Shown here one piece after another: positions 30,993 through 41,624 of a stretch of DNA of 64,000 bases. This DNA comes from Streptomyces pseudovenezuelae (GTDB lineage Bacteria; Actinomycetota; Actinomycetes; Streptomycetales; Streptomycetaceae): positions 586,212-650,211 of the forward strand of contig NZ_KQ948145.1 of assembly GCF_001513955.1 (NCBI RefSeq), in the 5' to 3' direction. Position numbers and translations under genes: made by a program. The stretch's first letter is position 1. Each line of letters begins with the position of its first letter. The notes below the pieces were generated by a model. The model had not been told where the DNA came from. It saw only the letters and a program-made list of their open reading frames with translations, and made no database searches.

Positions 30993-32288
30993 GTGTCCGC
31001 ACCCCAGAAGAAGACCGCCGGGCGATCCCTGCTGGTCACCTCCGCCGCTCTGTCGTCCCTCGCGCTGACCGCGCCCGTCGCCCTCGCGGCTCCCGGCCCG
31101 TCGCCGAGCGCCAGTCCTTCGGCCACTCCGCCGGCCCGCATGTCCACCGTGGGCGGCACACGGCTCGGTCTGACGGGCACCCAGGTCAATCTGGCGAGCG
31201 GAGTCCCGGTGCTGCCGAAGGACCTCACCGCGCGGTCCTGGATCGTCACCGACGCCGAGTCCGGCGACGTGCTCGCCGCGCACAACGCGCACTGGCGGCT
31301 GCCTCCCGCGAGCACCATGAAGATGCTCTTCGCGGACACCCTGCTGCCGAAGTTCGCCAAGACCGAGAAGCACAAGGTCGTCCCCAGCGACCTCGCGGGC
31401 ATGGGCGCCGGCTCCAGCCTGGTCGGGATAAAGGAGGGCGAGACGTACACGGTCCACGACCTGTGGCTCGGCGTCTTCCTTCGCTCCGGCAACGACGCGG
31501 TGCACGTCCTGTCCGCGATGAACAAGGGCGTCCCCAAGACCGTCACGGAGATGAACGAGCACGCCGAGGAGCTCCAGGCCCTCGACACGCACGTGGTCAG
31601 CCCCGACGGCTACGACGCCCCCGGCCAGGTCTCCTCCGCCTACGACCTGACCCTGTTCGCACGCTCCGGGCTGCAGAAGAAGGACTTCCGCGAGTACTGC
31701 TCCACGGTCACCGCGAAGTTCCCGGGCGAGACGAAGAAGAACAAGAAGGGCAAGGCCGTCCGCAAGCCCTTCGAGATCCAGAACACCAACCGGCTGCTGA
31801 GCGGCGACTACGACATCTCGCAGTACCAGGGCATCGCAGGTGTGAAGAACGGCAACACCACCAACGCCGGCGCCACCTTCACCGGCGTCGCCGAGCGCAA
31901 CGGCAGGGTGCTGCTCGTCACCGTCATGAACCCGTCGAAGGAAGAGCACAACGAGGTCTACAAGGAGACCGCGAAGCTCTTCGACTGGGGCTTCAAGGCG
32001 GCCGGCAAGGTGCAACCGGTGGGTGAGCTGGTACCGCCGAAGGGCGCCGCGCAGCCGGGGACCTCCGGGCAGGCGGGCGGCGGCTCCGGCGGCTCCGGTC
32101 AGTCCGCAGGACCGGGCGCCTCGGCCAAGCCCGTCACGTCCGCCACGGCCGACGGCGGCTCCCGCGGCATGGAGACCGCCTTCGCGATCGCCGGCGGCCT
32201 CATCGTGCTGCTCGCGGGCGCCGCGTTCCTCGTCAACCGCCGCTGGCCGCTGCCGGATCTGGTACGCCGTCGCTCGTCCCGTCCGTGA
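30993..32288 (+). CDS. D-alanyl-D-alanine carboxypeptidase (PBP5-type, serine), membrane-anchored
   Basis: This enzyme trims the terminal D-Ala from peptidoglycan pentapeptides outside the membrane. The 431-residue product has a signal peptide (about 1-33), a Ser/Pro-rich linker and the serine peptidase domain: S107-x-x-K110 in PPASTMKML, the S-G-N motif at 164-166 and K284-N-G in GVKNGNTTNAG. The third motif is KNG rather than the classical KTG, as is usual in this actinobacterial group. A Gly/Ser/Ala-rich linker leads to a C-terminal helix (about 395-415) and a short basic tail, so the enzyme is anchored at its C-terminus. The GTG at 30993 has a weak ribosome site. The 3' end overlaps the convergent YihY gene by 56 bases. 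Confidence 0.88.
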   Translation: MSAPQKKTAGRSLLVTSAALSSLALTAPVALAAPGPSPSASPSATPPARMSTVGGTRLGLTGTQVNLASGVPVLPKDLTARSWIVTDAESGDVLAAHNAHWRLPPASTMKMLFADTLLPKFAKTEKHKVVPSDLAGMGAGSSLVGIKEGETYTVHDLWLGVFLRSGNDAVHVLSAMNKGVPKTVTEMNEHAEELQALDTHVVSPDGYDAPGQVSSAYDLTLFARSGLQKKDFREYCSTVTAKFPGETKKNKKGKAVRKPFEIQNTNRLLSGDYDISQYQGIAGVKNGNTTNAGATFTGVAERNGRVLLVTVMNPSKEEHNEVYKETAKLFDWGFKAAGKVQPVGELVPPKGAAQPGTSGQAGGGSGGSGQSAGPGASAKPVTSATADGGSRGMETAFAIAGGLIVLLAGAAFLVNRRWPLPDLVRRRSSRP

Positions 32289-33144
32289 GCTCCTGCTCCT
32301 TGCTCCCCGTCGCCGTCCACGCGGCGCAGAACAGCACCAGTTTCGCCGTGAAGTTGATCCACAGCAGCAGGGCGACGGGGACGCCGAACGCGCCGTACAT
32401 GCTCTTCGTCGCCACACCCTGCATATAGCCGCTGAGCAGCAGCTTCAGCAGCTCGAAGCCGACCGCGCCGGTCAGCGCGGCGACGAGCAGCCGGCGGCGC
32501 CCCGGCTCGACACCGGGCAGCAGGGTCAGGACGTACAGCAGGAGCAGGAAGTCGGCCAGGACGGCGATGGAGAACGCGATGATCCGCAGCAGGATCCGGC
32601 CCGCGCTGCCCTCCTGGAGGCCGAGTTCGCCGCTGATCCAGTCCACCAGCGCGGAGGCGACGGTGGAGATGGCGAGCGTGACCAGCACGGCGCCGCCGAG
32701 CCCGACCAGGATGCCGAAGTCCTTGCCCTTGCGCAGGATCGCGTTCTCGTCCTCGTCAGGCAGCTCCCACACCGCGCGCAGGCACTCCCGCATCGATCCG
32801 GCCCAGCCGATGCCGGTGAACAGCAGGGCGGCCGCGGCGATGAGGCCGACGGTGCCGGCGTTCTGGACCAGGCCGTCGATGTTCAGCTGGTCGGAGATGC
32901 CGGGCACCTGATCGGCGATCTTGTCCTGGAGGTCGTCCTGCTGCTTCGTGCTGAGCGTGGCGGCGGCGATCGCGGCGGCCACGGTGAGCAGCGGGAACAG
33001 TGCGACGAAACTGGTGAACGTCATCGCCGCGGCCAGCCGGGTCCACTTCACCCGGTCCAGCCGTTCGTACGACCGCCACGCGTGCGTGGCCGTCAGGCGC
33101 ACCCACAGCGGCCCGACGACGGGGAGTCTCTTCAGCCAGTCCAT
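32233..33144 (-). CDS. YihY/virulence factor BrkB-family membrane protein, 303 aa
   Basis: Six membrane helices make up the YihY fold. Family marks are RLAAAMTFTSFVALFPLLTV after the first amphipathic region and YGAFGVPVALLLWINFTAKL in the last third. Function is unknown: the older name ribonuclease BN was withdrawn, and a transport or envelope role is suspected. The ATG at 33144 has GGAGGG upstream. The last 18 codons and the stop overlap the end of the convergent carboxypeptidase gene, so the two transcripts can pair at their 3' ends. Confidence 0.88.
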   Translation of the reverse strand: MDWLKRLPVVGPLWVRLTATHAWRSYERLDRVKWTRLAAAMTFTSFVALFPLLTVAAAIAAATLSTKQQDDLQDKIADQVPGISDQLNIDGLVQNAGTVGLIAAAALLFTGIGWAGSMRECLRAVWELPDEDENAILRKGKDFGILVGLGGAVLVTLAISTVASALVDWISGELGLQEGSAGRILLRIIAFSIAVLADFLLLLYVLTLLPGVEPGRRRLLVAALTGAVGFELLKLLLSGYMQGVATKSMYGAFGVPVALLLWINFTAKLVLFCAAWTATGSKEQELTDGTSDGVPDPAAASGG

Positions 33145-33395
33145 GATCGGATCTTGCCCTCCGGGTGGAAGACCGATGTGTGAATACCCCGAAAAACAGG
33201 GAAAGCGGCGCGTGCCGCGCGGATGAGGAGGCCGGCGGTCCCTTGGCCATCCTCCGGTCCATGGGGATTCACTGTTCTCCTCCCCACGGCTGGAACTCCG
33301 GCACTATTGAGCGACATCCCACTAATCACCCATTTTGGCGAGGTTGGTGAGGTTTAAGAACGAGTTGCCTCCATAGCGGCGATACGGTCAACGGC

Positions 33396-34769
33396 ATGTC
33401 TGCCGACACCGTTCCCGTCACGGGATGGGGCCGCACCTCCCCCACCGCGGCCCGTCCGATCCGCCTGCGGAGCTACGAGGAGGCCGTGGCCGCCGTCCGG
33501 GGCTGCGGGGCCCGCGGCGGCATCCCCAGAGGCCTGGGGCGGGCCTACGGGGACGCGGCGCAGAACGCGGGCGGCGCGGTGTTCGACATGACCGCTCTGC
33601 GCCGCGTCCACGCGATCGACGCCGAGGGCGGCACGGTGCTGTGCGACGCGGGCGTCTCCCTGCACCGGCTCATGCAGGTACTGCTGCCCCTCGGCTGGTT
33701 CGTGCCGGTGGCCCCCGGCACCCGCCATGTCACGGTCGGCGGCGCGATCGGCGCGGACGTCCACGGCAACAACCACCATGTGTCCGGCTCCTTCTCCCGC
33801 CATGTGCTGTCCTTCGAACTCCTCACCGCGGACGGCGAGATCCGCACCGTGCGCCGCGGCACCCCCCTGTTCGACGCGACCACCGGCGGCATGGGACTGA
33901 CCGGCATGATCCTGACAGCGACGATCCGGTTCCAGCCGGTCGAGACCTCGCTGATGTCGGTCGACACGGAACGCGCGCGGGACCTCGACGATCTGATGGT
34001 GCGTCTGACGACCGGCGATCGCGGGTACCGCTACTCGGTCGCCTGGATCGACCTGCTGGCCCGCGGGGCCGCGACGGGGCGTGCGGTGCTGACCCGGGGC
34101 GACCACGCGCCGCTGGAGGCGCTGCGGACACCGGGACGGCTCGCCGCGGGCACGCGGGCGCGCAGGGACCCGCTGGCCTTTCGGCCCCCGCGCTTCCCGG
34201 CCCCGCCCGCCTTCCTCCCCGAAGGACTCGTCAACCGCAGGACCGTGGGGCTGTTCAACGAGCTCTGGTACCGGAAGGCGCCCCGCGCGCGTACCGGCCG
34301 GCTGCAGCGGATCTCCGCCTTCTTCCACCCCCTGGACGGCGTGCCCCACTGGAACCGGATCTACGGCCGCGGCGGCGTCGTGCAGTACCAGTTCGTCGTC
34401 GGACACGGCCAGGAGGAGGCCCTGCGCCGGATCGTGCGGCGGGTCTCCGGACGGCGGTGCCCGTCCTTCCTCGCCGTCCTCAAGCGGTTCGGGGACGCCG
34501 ACCCCGGATGGCTCTCCTTCCCGGTGCCGGGCTGGACCCTGGCCCTGGACATCCCGGCCGGTCTGCCCGGCCTCGGCACGCTCCTCGACGAGCTGGACGA
34601 GGAGGTCGCCGCGGCCGGCGGGCGGGTCCACCTGGCCCAGGACTCCCGGCTGCGCCCGGACCTGCTCGCCGCGATGTACCCGCGCCTCGACGACTTCCGC
34701 GCGCTGCGCGCGGAGCTCGATCCGCGCGGGGTGTTCACCTCCGACCTGTCCCGCCGTCTCACCCTCTGA
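33396..34769 (+). CDS. dprE1: DprE1-like FAD oxidase (decaprenylphosphoryl-ribose 2'-oxidase family)
   Basis: DprE1 oxidises polyprenyl-phospho-ribose at C2'; DprE2 then reduces the ketone, giving polyprenyl-phospho-arabinose. The 457-residue product has the VAO-type FAD domain (GLGRAYGDAAQN, PGTRHVTVGGAIGADVHG, NNHHVSGSF) and the substrate domain with VVQYQFVV, VLKRFG, LSFPVPGWTLALD and a C-terminal DSR...YPRLDDF. K363 in VLKRFG aligns with the active-site Lys367 of the M. tuberculosis enzyme. Ala383 aligns with Cys387, the residue attacked by benzothiazinones, so this enzyme should resist those covalent inhibitors. The next gene is dprE2. Confidence 0.85.
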   Translation: MSADTVPVTGWGRTSPTAARPIRLRSYEEAVAAVRGCGARGGIPRGLGRAYGDAAQNAGGAVFDMTALRRVHAIDAEGGTVLCDAGVSLHRLMQVLLPLGWFVPVAPGTRHVTVGGAIGADVHGNNHHVSGSFSRHVLSFELLTADGEIRTVRRGTPLFDATTGGMGLTGMILTATIRFQPVETSLMSVDTERARDLDDLMVRLTTGDRGYRYSVAWIDLLARGAATGRAVLTRGDHAPLEALRTPGRLAAGTRARRDPLAFRPPRFPAPPAFLPEGLVNRRTVGLFNELWYRKAPRARTGRLQRISAFFHPLDGVPHWNRIYGRGGVVQYQFVVGHGQEEALRRIVRRVSGRRCPSFLAVLKRFGDADPGWLSFPVPGWTLALDIPAGLPGLGTLLDELDEEVAAAGGRVHLAQDSRLRPDLLAAMYPRLDDFRALRAELDPRGVFTSDLSRRLTL

Positions 34770-34807
34770 GTCCTCTGGACATCCCAGGCCCTCCCAAGGA
34801 GCTGCTC

Positions 34808-35563
34808 GTGAAGGACGCCTTCGGCATTCCCCAGTCCCTGCTCGTCCTCGGCGGTACGTCCGAGATCGCGCTGGCCACCGTCCGCCGTCTCGTCGTGCGG
34901 CGCACCCGCACGGTGTGGCTGGCGGGCCGCCCCTCCCCCGGCCTGGAGTCGGCCGCCACGGAACTGCGCGCCCTGGGGGCCGAGGTCCGCACCCTCGCCT
35001 TCGACGCCCTGGACCCCGAGTCCCACGAGGCGGTGCTCGGCAAGGTGTTCGCCGAGGGCGACATCGACATGGTGCTGCTCGCCTTCGGGATCCTCGGAGA
35101 CCAGGCGCACGACGAGCGCGAGCCGGTCGCCGCGGTGCGGGTCGCGCAGACCAACTACACGGGCGCCGTCTCGGCCGGCCTGGTGTCCGCGCGCGCGTTG
35201 CAGACCCAGGGCCACGGCTCGCTCGTCGTGCTCTCCTCCGTCGCCGGCGAGCGCGCCCGCCGCGCCGACTTCATCTACGGCTCCAGCAAGGCCGGCCTCG
35301 ACGTCTTCGCGCAGGGGCTGGGGGACGCCCTGCACGGCACGGGCGTGCACGTGATGGTCGTACGCCCGGGGTTCGTACGGTCGAGGATGACGGCCGGCCT
35401 GGAGGAGGCGCCCCTCGCGACCACGCCGGAGGCCGTCGCGACCGCGATCGAGCTGGGGCTGCGGCGGCGCTCCGAGACGGTGTGGGTACCGGGGGCGCTG
35501 CGGGTGGTGATGTCGGCGGTGCGGCATCTGCCGCGGGCGCTGGTCCGGCGGCTGCCGCTGTAA
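34808..35563 (+). CDS. dprE2: DprE2-like short-chain dehydrogenase/reductase
   Basis: The 251-residue product starts MKDAFGIPQSLLVLGGTSEI, closely matching mycobacterial DprE2 at its N-terminus, and carries the Rossmann motif GGTSEIA. It also has INYT-like TNYTGAVS, SSVAGERARRADF, the catalytic pair in YGSSKAGLD and VVRPGFVRSRM, all aligned with DprE2. It would reduce the keto intermediate made by DprE1 to the arabinose form with NADH. The GTG at 34808 has AAGGAG seven bases upstream and lies 38 bases after dprE1. The polymer receiving the arabinose is not evident, as Streptomyces lacks a mycobacterial-type arabinogalactan. Confidence 0.87.
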   Translation: MKDAFGIPQSLLVLGGTSEIALATVRRLVVRRTRTVWLAGRPSPGLESAATELRALGAEVRTLAFDALDPESHEAVLGKVFAEGDIDMVLLAFGILGDQAHDEREPVAAVRVAQTNYTGAVSAGLVSARALQTQGHGSLVVLSSVAGERARRADFIYGSSKAGLDVFAQGLGDALHGTGVHVMVVRPGFVRSRMTAGLEEAPLATTPEAVATAIELGLRRRSETVWVPGALRVVMSAVRHLPRALVRRLPL

Positions 35564-35612
35564 CTGCGGGTGTGTTCGGAGGGAGCTGCGGTTACAACGC
35601 CTGTACCAGGAG

Positions 35613-36197
35613 TTACAGCTGGCTCGTGGGCAGGGAGCCGCGCTCCACATGGCCGGCCTGAGGAGGCACGACCGATCCCCCGAAGGTGAACTCGCGCAGC
35701 TTGCGCCACACCCCGTCGGCGCCCTGCTCGTAGAGCGCGAAGCCGGTGCACGGCCACTCGGCCTCGAAGTCCGCGAGCTCCTCGAAGGCGCGGTCCATGG
35801 CCGCCTCGTCGATGCCGTGGGCGACCGTGACGTGCGGGTGGTACGGGAACTGGAGTTCCCGCGCGACCGGACCCGAGGCGTCACGGACCTGCTTCTGGAG
35901 CCAGGTGCAGGCGTCGGCGCCCTGGACGACCTGGACGAACACGACGGGTGACAGCGGCCGGAAGGTGCCGGTGCCGGCCAGCTTCATCGGGAACGGCCGG
36001 CCCGCCGCGGCGACCTCGGTGAGGTGCGCCTCGATGGCGGTCAGCGCGGTGTCCGCGACCTCTGTGGGCGGCAGCAGGGTGACATGGGTGGGGATCCCGT
36101 GAGCCGCGGCGTCGCCGAAGCCCGCGCGCCGCTCCTGGAGCAGGCTGCCGTGAGGCTCCGGGACCGCGATCGACACACCGATCGTTACGGTCCCCAC
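35613..36197 (-). CDS. 2H phosphoesterase (2'-5' RNA ligase superfamily), 194 aa
   Basis: Two HxT motifs define the family: H38 in THVTLLPP and H122 in HPHVTVAHG, spaced as in bacterial 2H phosphoesterases. These enzymes open or ligate 2',3'-cyclic phosphates or related linkages in RNA or nucleotides; the substrate here is unknown. The GTG at 36197 has AGGAG six bases upstream. It is monocistronic, convergent with dprE2 and 154 bases downstream of the trpS stop. Confidence 0.85.
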   Translation of the reverse strand: MGTVTIGVSIAVPEPHGSLLQERRAGFGDAAAHGIPTHVTLLPPTEVADTALTAIEAHLTEVAAAGRPFPMKLAGTGTFRPLSPVVFVQVVQGADACTWLQKQVRDASGPVARELQFPYHPHVTVAHGIDEAAMDRAFEELADFEAEWPCTGFALYEQGADGVWRKLREFTFGGSVVPPQAGHVERGSLPTSQL

Positions 36198-36351
36198 GTC
36201 GTCTCCTGTTCGTCCCTGTCGTCCTGTCGGATTCGTTCCCAGCCGTCCGGCTATCGACTGTACGGCCACGGCTGTGCTGTGGGCAGGCGCAGGCATAGTG
36301 ATGTGCAGCGCTCTGCCCGGTGGTGCTGGTGTGCGGTGGTGCGCCCGGCGA

Positions 36352-38054
<1,703 letters not shown>

Positions 38055-38068
<14 letters not shown>

Positions 38069-38975
38069 GTCCTACGGCGGTGAGGACGCCGGCGACAGCG
38101 CGCCGGAGCGCGCGGCCCGGTTGCCCGAGGAGCTGCGGGCGCTCGGGCGTTCGCTGGACGCGCCGGGTGCGGGCGGGGCCGAGTCGATGGTGGAGCGGGT
38201 GCTGGAGCAGATACTCGCCGAGCGGCTGCCGGTCCCGGTGGCCCAGGCGCCGGGACCCGGTGAGCGGCTGCGGGCGGTGCGGCGGTGGACGCGGGCGCGG
38301 TGGCGTTCGCTGACCGCGACCCTGTGCGGGCTGCTGGCGGTCCTCGCGCTCACGCCTCCGGTGCGGGCGGCGGTCCTGGACTGGTTCGACTTCGGTGGGG
38401 TCGAGGTGCGGTACGACCCGTCGGCGGTGCCCTCGCCGGGAGCCCAGGTGCCCGGTTGCGGGCGCTCGGTGTCGCTCGCGCAGGCCGAGCGGCGGGCGGG
38501 GTTCGAGCCGCTGGTGCCGGGGGCGCTCGGCACTCCGGACGTGGTGACGGTGACGGCCGAGCCGCGGGGGCGGTCACTGGTGAGCCTGTGCTGGCGGGAG
38601 CGGGGGCGCACCGTCCGGCTGGACGAGTATCCGGCCCGTCTGGACATCGGCTTCACCAAGAGTGTGCGGGAGCAGCCGGAGTGGCTCTCGCTGCACGGGG
38701 AGTCCTCGGACCTCGGGGCGGTCAATGACACGGCGCTGTGGTTTCCGCGGCCCCACTTGCTGGGTTTCTGGCTGGTGGACGCGGCCGGGTCCCGTTACAC
38801 CCGCGAGCAGCGGACCGCCGGGCCGACCTTGCTGTGGATGCGCGGGTCGGGCCTCCTCGACGTGCCGACGGTGACCCTGCGGCTGGAGGGCGTCGGGTCG
38901 AAGGCGCGGGCCCTGGAGATCGCGAGGTCCCTCGCCGAGCCGCGGCGCGAGGGGGCCGGGAAGTCCTCGGACTAG
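38055..38975 (+). CDS. membrane-bound anti-sigma factor, 306 aa
   Basis: The N-terminal cytoplasmic part of about 90 residues is followed by one membrane helix (LTATLCGLLAVLALTPPVRA). An extracellular domain of about 195 residues holds paired cysteines and FEPLVPGALGTPDVVTVTAE, reminiscent of DUF4367 sensor domains. Overlap with the sigma gene and single-span topology make it the likely cognate anti-sigma factor that sequesters the sigma at the membrane. The ATG at 38055 has AAGGGGG upstream. There is no obvious zinc-binding HxxxCxxC motif, so it is not a ZAS-type anti-sigma. Confidence 0.82.
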
Positions 38976-38987
38976 TGGACGCGGGGT

Positions 38988-39014
38988 GGGAACCCCTTCG
39001 GGCCGGCCGGTGTA
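38988..39014 (+). promoter_or_regulatory. second ECF-type promoter, twin of the sigma-gene promoter
   Basis: GGGAACC at 38988-38994 and CGGTGTA at 39008-39014 with a 13-base spacer repeat the promoter before the sigma gene almost letter for letter (GGTGGGAACC in both). It lies 147 bases upstream of the gene at 39161. It marks that gene as a probable member of the same ECF regulon. Confidence 0.7.
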
Positions 39015-39160
39015 TCAGAAGTGACACGCGGCTCGCCGACGGGCCGCGGCCGTGAACTGGCAGCGGGATCGGGCGGGTTGGCGGCGGTGCTCGCGGTGGC
39101 GGTGTGACGAAAGGAGGTGCTCGCGAGCTTGAGGAAGCGAGGCTGATTCGATCGAGGGGG

Positions 39161-39892
39161 ATGGCTGTGCGGAGCAGACTCACCACATTTCGGCTGGGGC
39201 CGCGCGGGGTGTTCGCGGTGCTCGCACCGGTGGCGGTGGCGGTGACCGTGCTCATGGCGCCCGCGGCCGACGCGGCGGCATCGGGGACACGGGAGGCCGG
39301 CCTGGACAGGCCCGACCTGGCGATGGTCGTCACCGGCGGCTCGGGCCGGACGCGGGCCGTGCGTGCCGAGGAGCCGTACTTCACTCGCCTGTGGCAGCTG
39401 CTGCAGCCGACGTACACGGGTACGGAGCGGGTCCCGGACGCCTGGCAGGAGGGCCGGTATCCGTCGGTGCGGTTCACCGTGCTGTGGGGATTGACGGGCG
39501 TGGGCGGCTGGCCTCAGACGGATTCGGCGCCGGGTGGTGATGTGGCGGTGGCGCGCCAGGACCAGCTGTTTCTGGCCGAGGACGGCACTCCGTGGGTGCG
39601 CTCGGATCCGGCACCGGAGCGGGAGGACGACGACATCCGCTGGCACCGGGCACCCCGGGCGGTCTTCGACCGGCTGGACCGGGCGGGCCTCGCGGGTGGT
39701 GCCGGCGAGCGGCGGGAGGAGGGCTCCAAGGGTGCGACGGGTCCGGGGCACGGCGTGTGGTGGGCGGTGCCGGGTCTCGTCGTGGGCTTCGCGGCGGGAG
39801 TCGGCGGCACCCGGCTGATACGCCGCGCGGCGGCCGGGCCAGGGGCCGGGCCGCCGCGGGACGAACCACGCCAGGAACTCATCGATCTCTAG
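39161..39892 (+). CDS. exported membrane-anchored protein, likely ECF-regulon member, 243 aa
   Basis: The ATG at 39161 follows GAGGGGG and begins a signal sequence (about residues 1-40, ending ADAAASG). The exported domain of about 150 residues includes AEEPYFTRLWQLLQPTYTGT and YPSVRFTVLWGLTGVGGWP. It ends in a single membrane helix (VWWAVPGLVVGFAAGVGGTR) with a short cytoplasmic tail. I do not recognise a family, although the first half resembles conserved Streptomyces envelope proteins found beside this sigma factor. The promoter twin at 38988 suggests it answers the same envelope signal. Confidence 0.65.
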   Translation: MAVRSRLTTFRLGPRGVFAVLAPVAVAVTVLMAPAADAAASGTREAGLDRPDLAMVVTGGSGRTRAVRAEEPYFTRLWQLLQPTYTGTERVPDAWQEGRYPSVRFTVLWGLTGVGGWPQTDSAPGGDVAVARQDQLFLAEDGTPWVRSDPAPEREDDDIRWHRAPRAVFDRLDRAGLAGGAGERREEGSKGATGPGHGVWWAVPGLVVGFAAGVGGTRLIRRAAAGPGAGPPRDEPRQELIDL

Positions 39893-39930
39893 GAGTCACC
39901 GGTCTTTGACAACTCAAGAGAGGACGCGGG

Positions 39931-41382
39931 TCAGCCGAGGTCGACCTCCGGGTACAGCGGGAAGCCGGCCACGAGGTCGGTGGCCCGGTGGGAGATCTCG
40001 TCAGCGACCTTCGGGTCCAGGATGTGCGCGGCCTTGGAGGGGGCTCCCGACTTGGTGGTGCCGGGCTCCGTGGTGGTGAGGACGCGGTCGATGAGACCGG
40101 CGACCTCGTCCATCTCGGCGGTGCCGAGACCGCGGGTGGTCAGGGCGGGGGTGCCGATGCGGATGCCGGAGGTGTACCAGGCGCCGTTGGGGTCGGCCGG
40201 GATGGCGTTGCGGTTGGTCACGATGCCCGATTCGAGCAGGGCGGCCTCGGCCTGGCGGCCGGTGAGGCCGTAGGAGGAGGTCACGTCGATCAGGTTGAGG
40301 TGGTTGTCGGTGCCGCCGGTGACCAGGGTGGCGCCGCGGCGCATCAGGCCCTCCGCCAGGGCGCGGGAGTTGTCGACGATCCGCTGGGCGTAGTCCTGGA
40401 AGGAGGGCAGGCGGGCCTCGGCGAGGGCGACGGCCTTGGCTGCCATGACGTGCGGGAGCGGACCGCCGAGGACCATCGGGCAGCCCCGGTCGACCTGGTC
40501 CTTGAGGGAGTCGTCGCACAGCACCATGCCGCCGCGCGGGCCGCGTAGGGACTTGTGGGTGGTGGTGGTGACGATCTGGGCGTGCGGGACCGGGTCGAAG
40601 TCGCCGGTGAAGACCTTGCCGGCGACGAGACCGGCGAAGTGGGCCATGTCGACCATGAGCGTGGCGCCGACCTCGTCGGCGATCTCGCGCATGATCCGGA
40701 AGTTCACCAGCCGGGGGTAGGCCGAGTATCCGGCGACGATGATCAGCGGCTTGAACTCACGGGCCGAGACGCGCAGGGCGTCGTAGTCGACGAGGCCGGT
40801 GGCGGGGTCGGTGCCGTAGGAGCGCTGGTCGAACATCTTGCCGGAGATGTTGGGGCGGAAGCCATGGGTGAGGTGACCGCCGGCGTCCAGGGACATGCCG
40901 AGCATGCGCTGGTTGCCGAAGGCCTGGCGCAGCTCGGCCCAGTCGGCGTCGGAGAGGTCGTTGACCTGGCGGACACCGGCCTTCTCCAGGGCGGGGACCT
41001 CGACGCGCTGGGCGAGGACGGACCAGAAGGCGACGAGGTTGGCGTCGATGCCGGAGTGCGGCTGGACGTAGGCGTGGCGGGCGCCGAAGAGTTCCTTGGC
41101 GTGCTCGGCGGCCAGGGACTCGACGGTGTCGACGTTGCGGCAGCCGGCGTAGAAGCGGCGGCCGATGGTGCCCTCGGCGTACTTGTCGCTGAACCAGTTG
41201 CCCATCGCGAGGAGGGTGGCCGGGGAGGCGTAGTTCTCGGAGGCGATCAGCTTGAGCATCTCGCGCTGGTCGTGGACCTCCTGGCCGATGGCGTCGGCGA
41301 CGCGCGGTTCGACGGCGCGGATCACGTCGAGTGCGGCGCGGAAGGCCGTGGACTCGGTGGACAGGGGCTGCTGCTCTGACAT
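39931..41382 (-). CDS. glyA: serine hydroxymethyltransferase
   Basis: GlyA converts serine plus tetrahydrofolate to glycine and methylene-tetrahydrofolate, feeding one-carbon units to purine synthesis. The 483-residue product has the PLP lysine in [14 protein letters not shown] and the substrate-site motif [14 protein letters not shown]. The ATG at 41382 has GGAGG six bases upstream; an in-frame start at 41442 would lie in the leader and is rejected. A ZTP riboswitch occupies the leader, so expression should rise when ZTP/ZMP signals a one-carbon shortage. It is longer than the E. coli enzyme, with insertions typical of an actinobacterial second GlyA type. Confidence 0.95.
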   Translation of the reverse strand: MSEQQPLSTESTAFRAALDVIRAVEPRVADAIGQEVHDQREMLKLIASENYASPATLLAMGNWFSDKYAEGTIGRRFYAGCRNVDTVESLAAEHAKELFGARHAYVQPHSGIDANLVAFWSVLAQRVEVPALEKAGVRQVNDLSDADWAELRQAFGNQRMLGMSLDAGGHLTHGFRPNISGKMFDQRSYGTDPATGLVDYDALRVSAREFKPLIIVAGYSAYPRLVNFRIMREIADEVGATLMVDMAHFAGLVAGKVFTGDFDPVPHAQIVTTTTHKSLRGPRGGMVLCDDSLKDQVDRGCPMVLGGPLPHVMAAKAVALAEARLPSFQDYAQRIVDNSRALAEGLMRRGATLVTGGTDNHLNLIDVTSSYGLTGRQAEAALLESGIVTNRNAIPADPNGAWYTSGIRIGTPALTTRGLGTAEMDEVAGLIDRVLTTTEPGTTKSGAPSKAAHILDPKVADEISHRATDLVAGFPLYPEVDLG

Positions 41383-41430
41383 GGCGGCCTCCGGGCTGCG
41401 TGGCTTGAAGCGGTCACGGATCACGGTTCG

Positions 41431-41515
41431 GCCCAGGCGCACGGCACTTGGTCACTCACAGGCCGCTCCCCGATGGTCCGTCCCATCCCAGCGCGCCAGT
41501 CACGGCCTGTCGGCC
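41431..41515 (-). promoter_or_regulatory. ZTP (pfl) riboswitch in the glyA leader
   Basis: Reading the minus strand from 41515, GGCCGACAGGCC leads to CCGTGACTGGCG. This is followed by ACCATCGGGGAGCG and, before glyA, by GCCGTGCGCCTGGGC. These are the conserved blocks of the pfl RNA, in order and at the usual spacing. The ZTP riboswitch senses ZTP/ZMP, which accumulate when 10-formyl-THF is short, and turns on one-carbon genes such as glyA. The element ends 48 bases before the glyA start. Confidence 0.92.
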
Positions 41516-41624
41516 AGCCTACCGGGCACGCCTAAGGGCACCTGTGCGGCGTCCACCATGCGAGCGACGGCTTCGAGGCCCGGCGGGCGGTCTTCGGGCC
41601 CCGAAGCCGTGGCAGTGGTGGACG

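Noticed and set aside
29571..32417. 948-codon minus-strand frame across several genes
   Set aside because: It crosses the phosphoesterase, carboxypeptidase and YihY genes in the wrong frame and has low-complexity composition only.
41383..41442. Upstream in-frame start extending GlyA by 20 residues
   Set aside because: The extension lies in the riboswitch leader, and the ATG at 41382 has a proper GGAGG site and matches GlyA N-termini.
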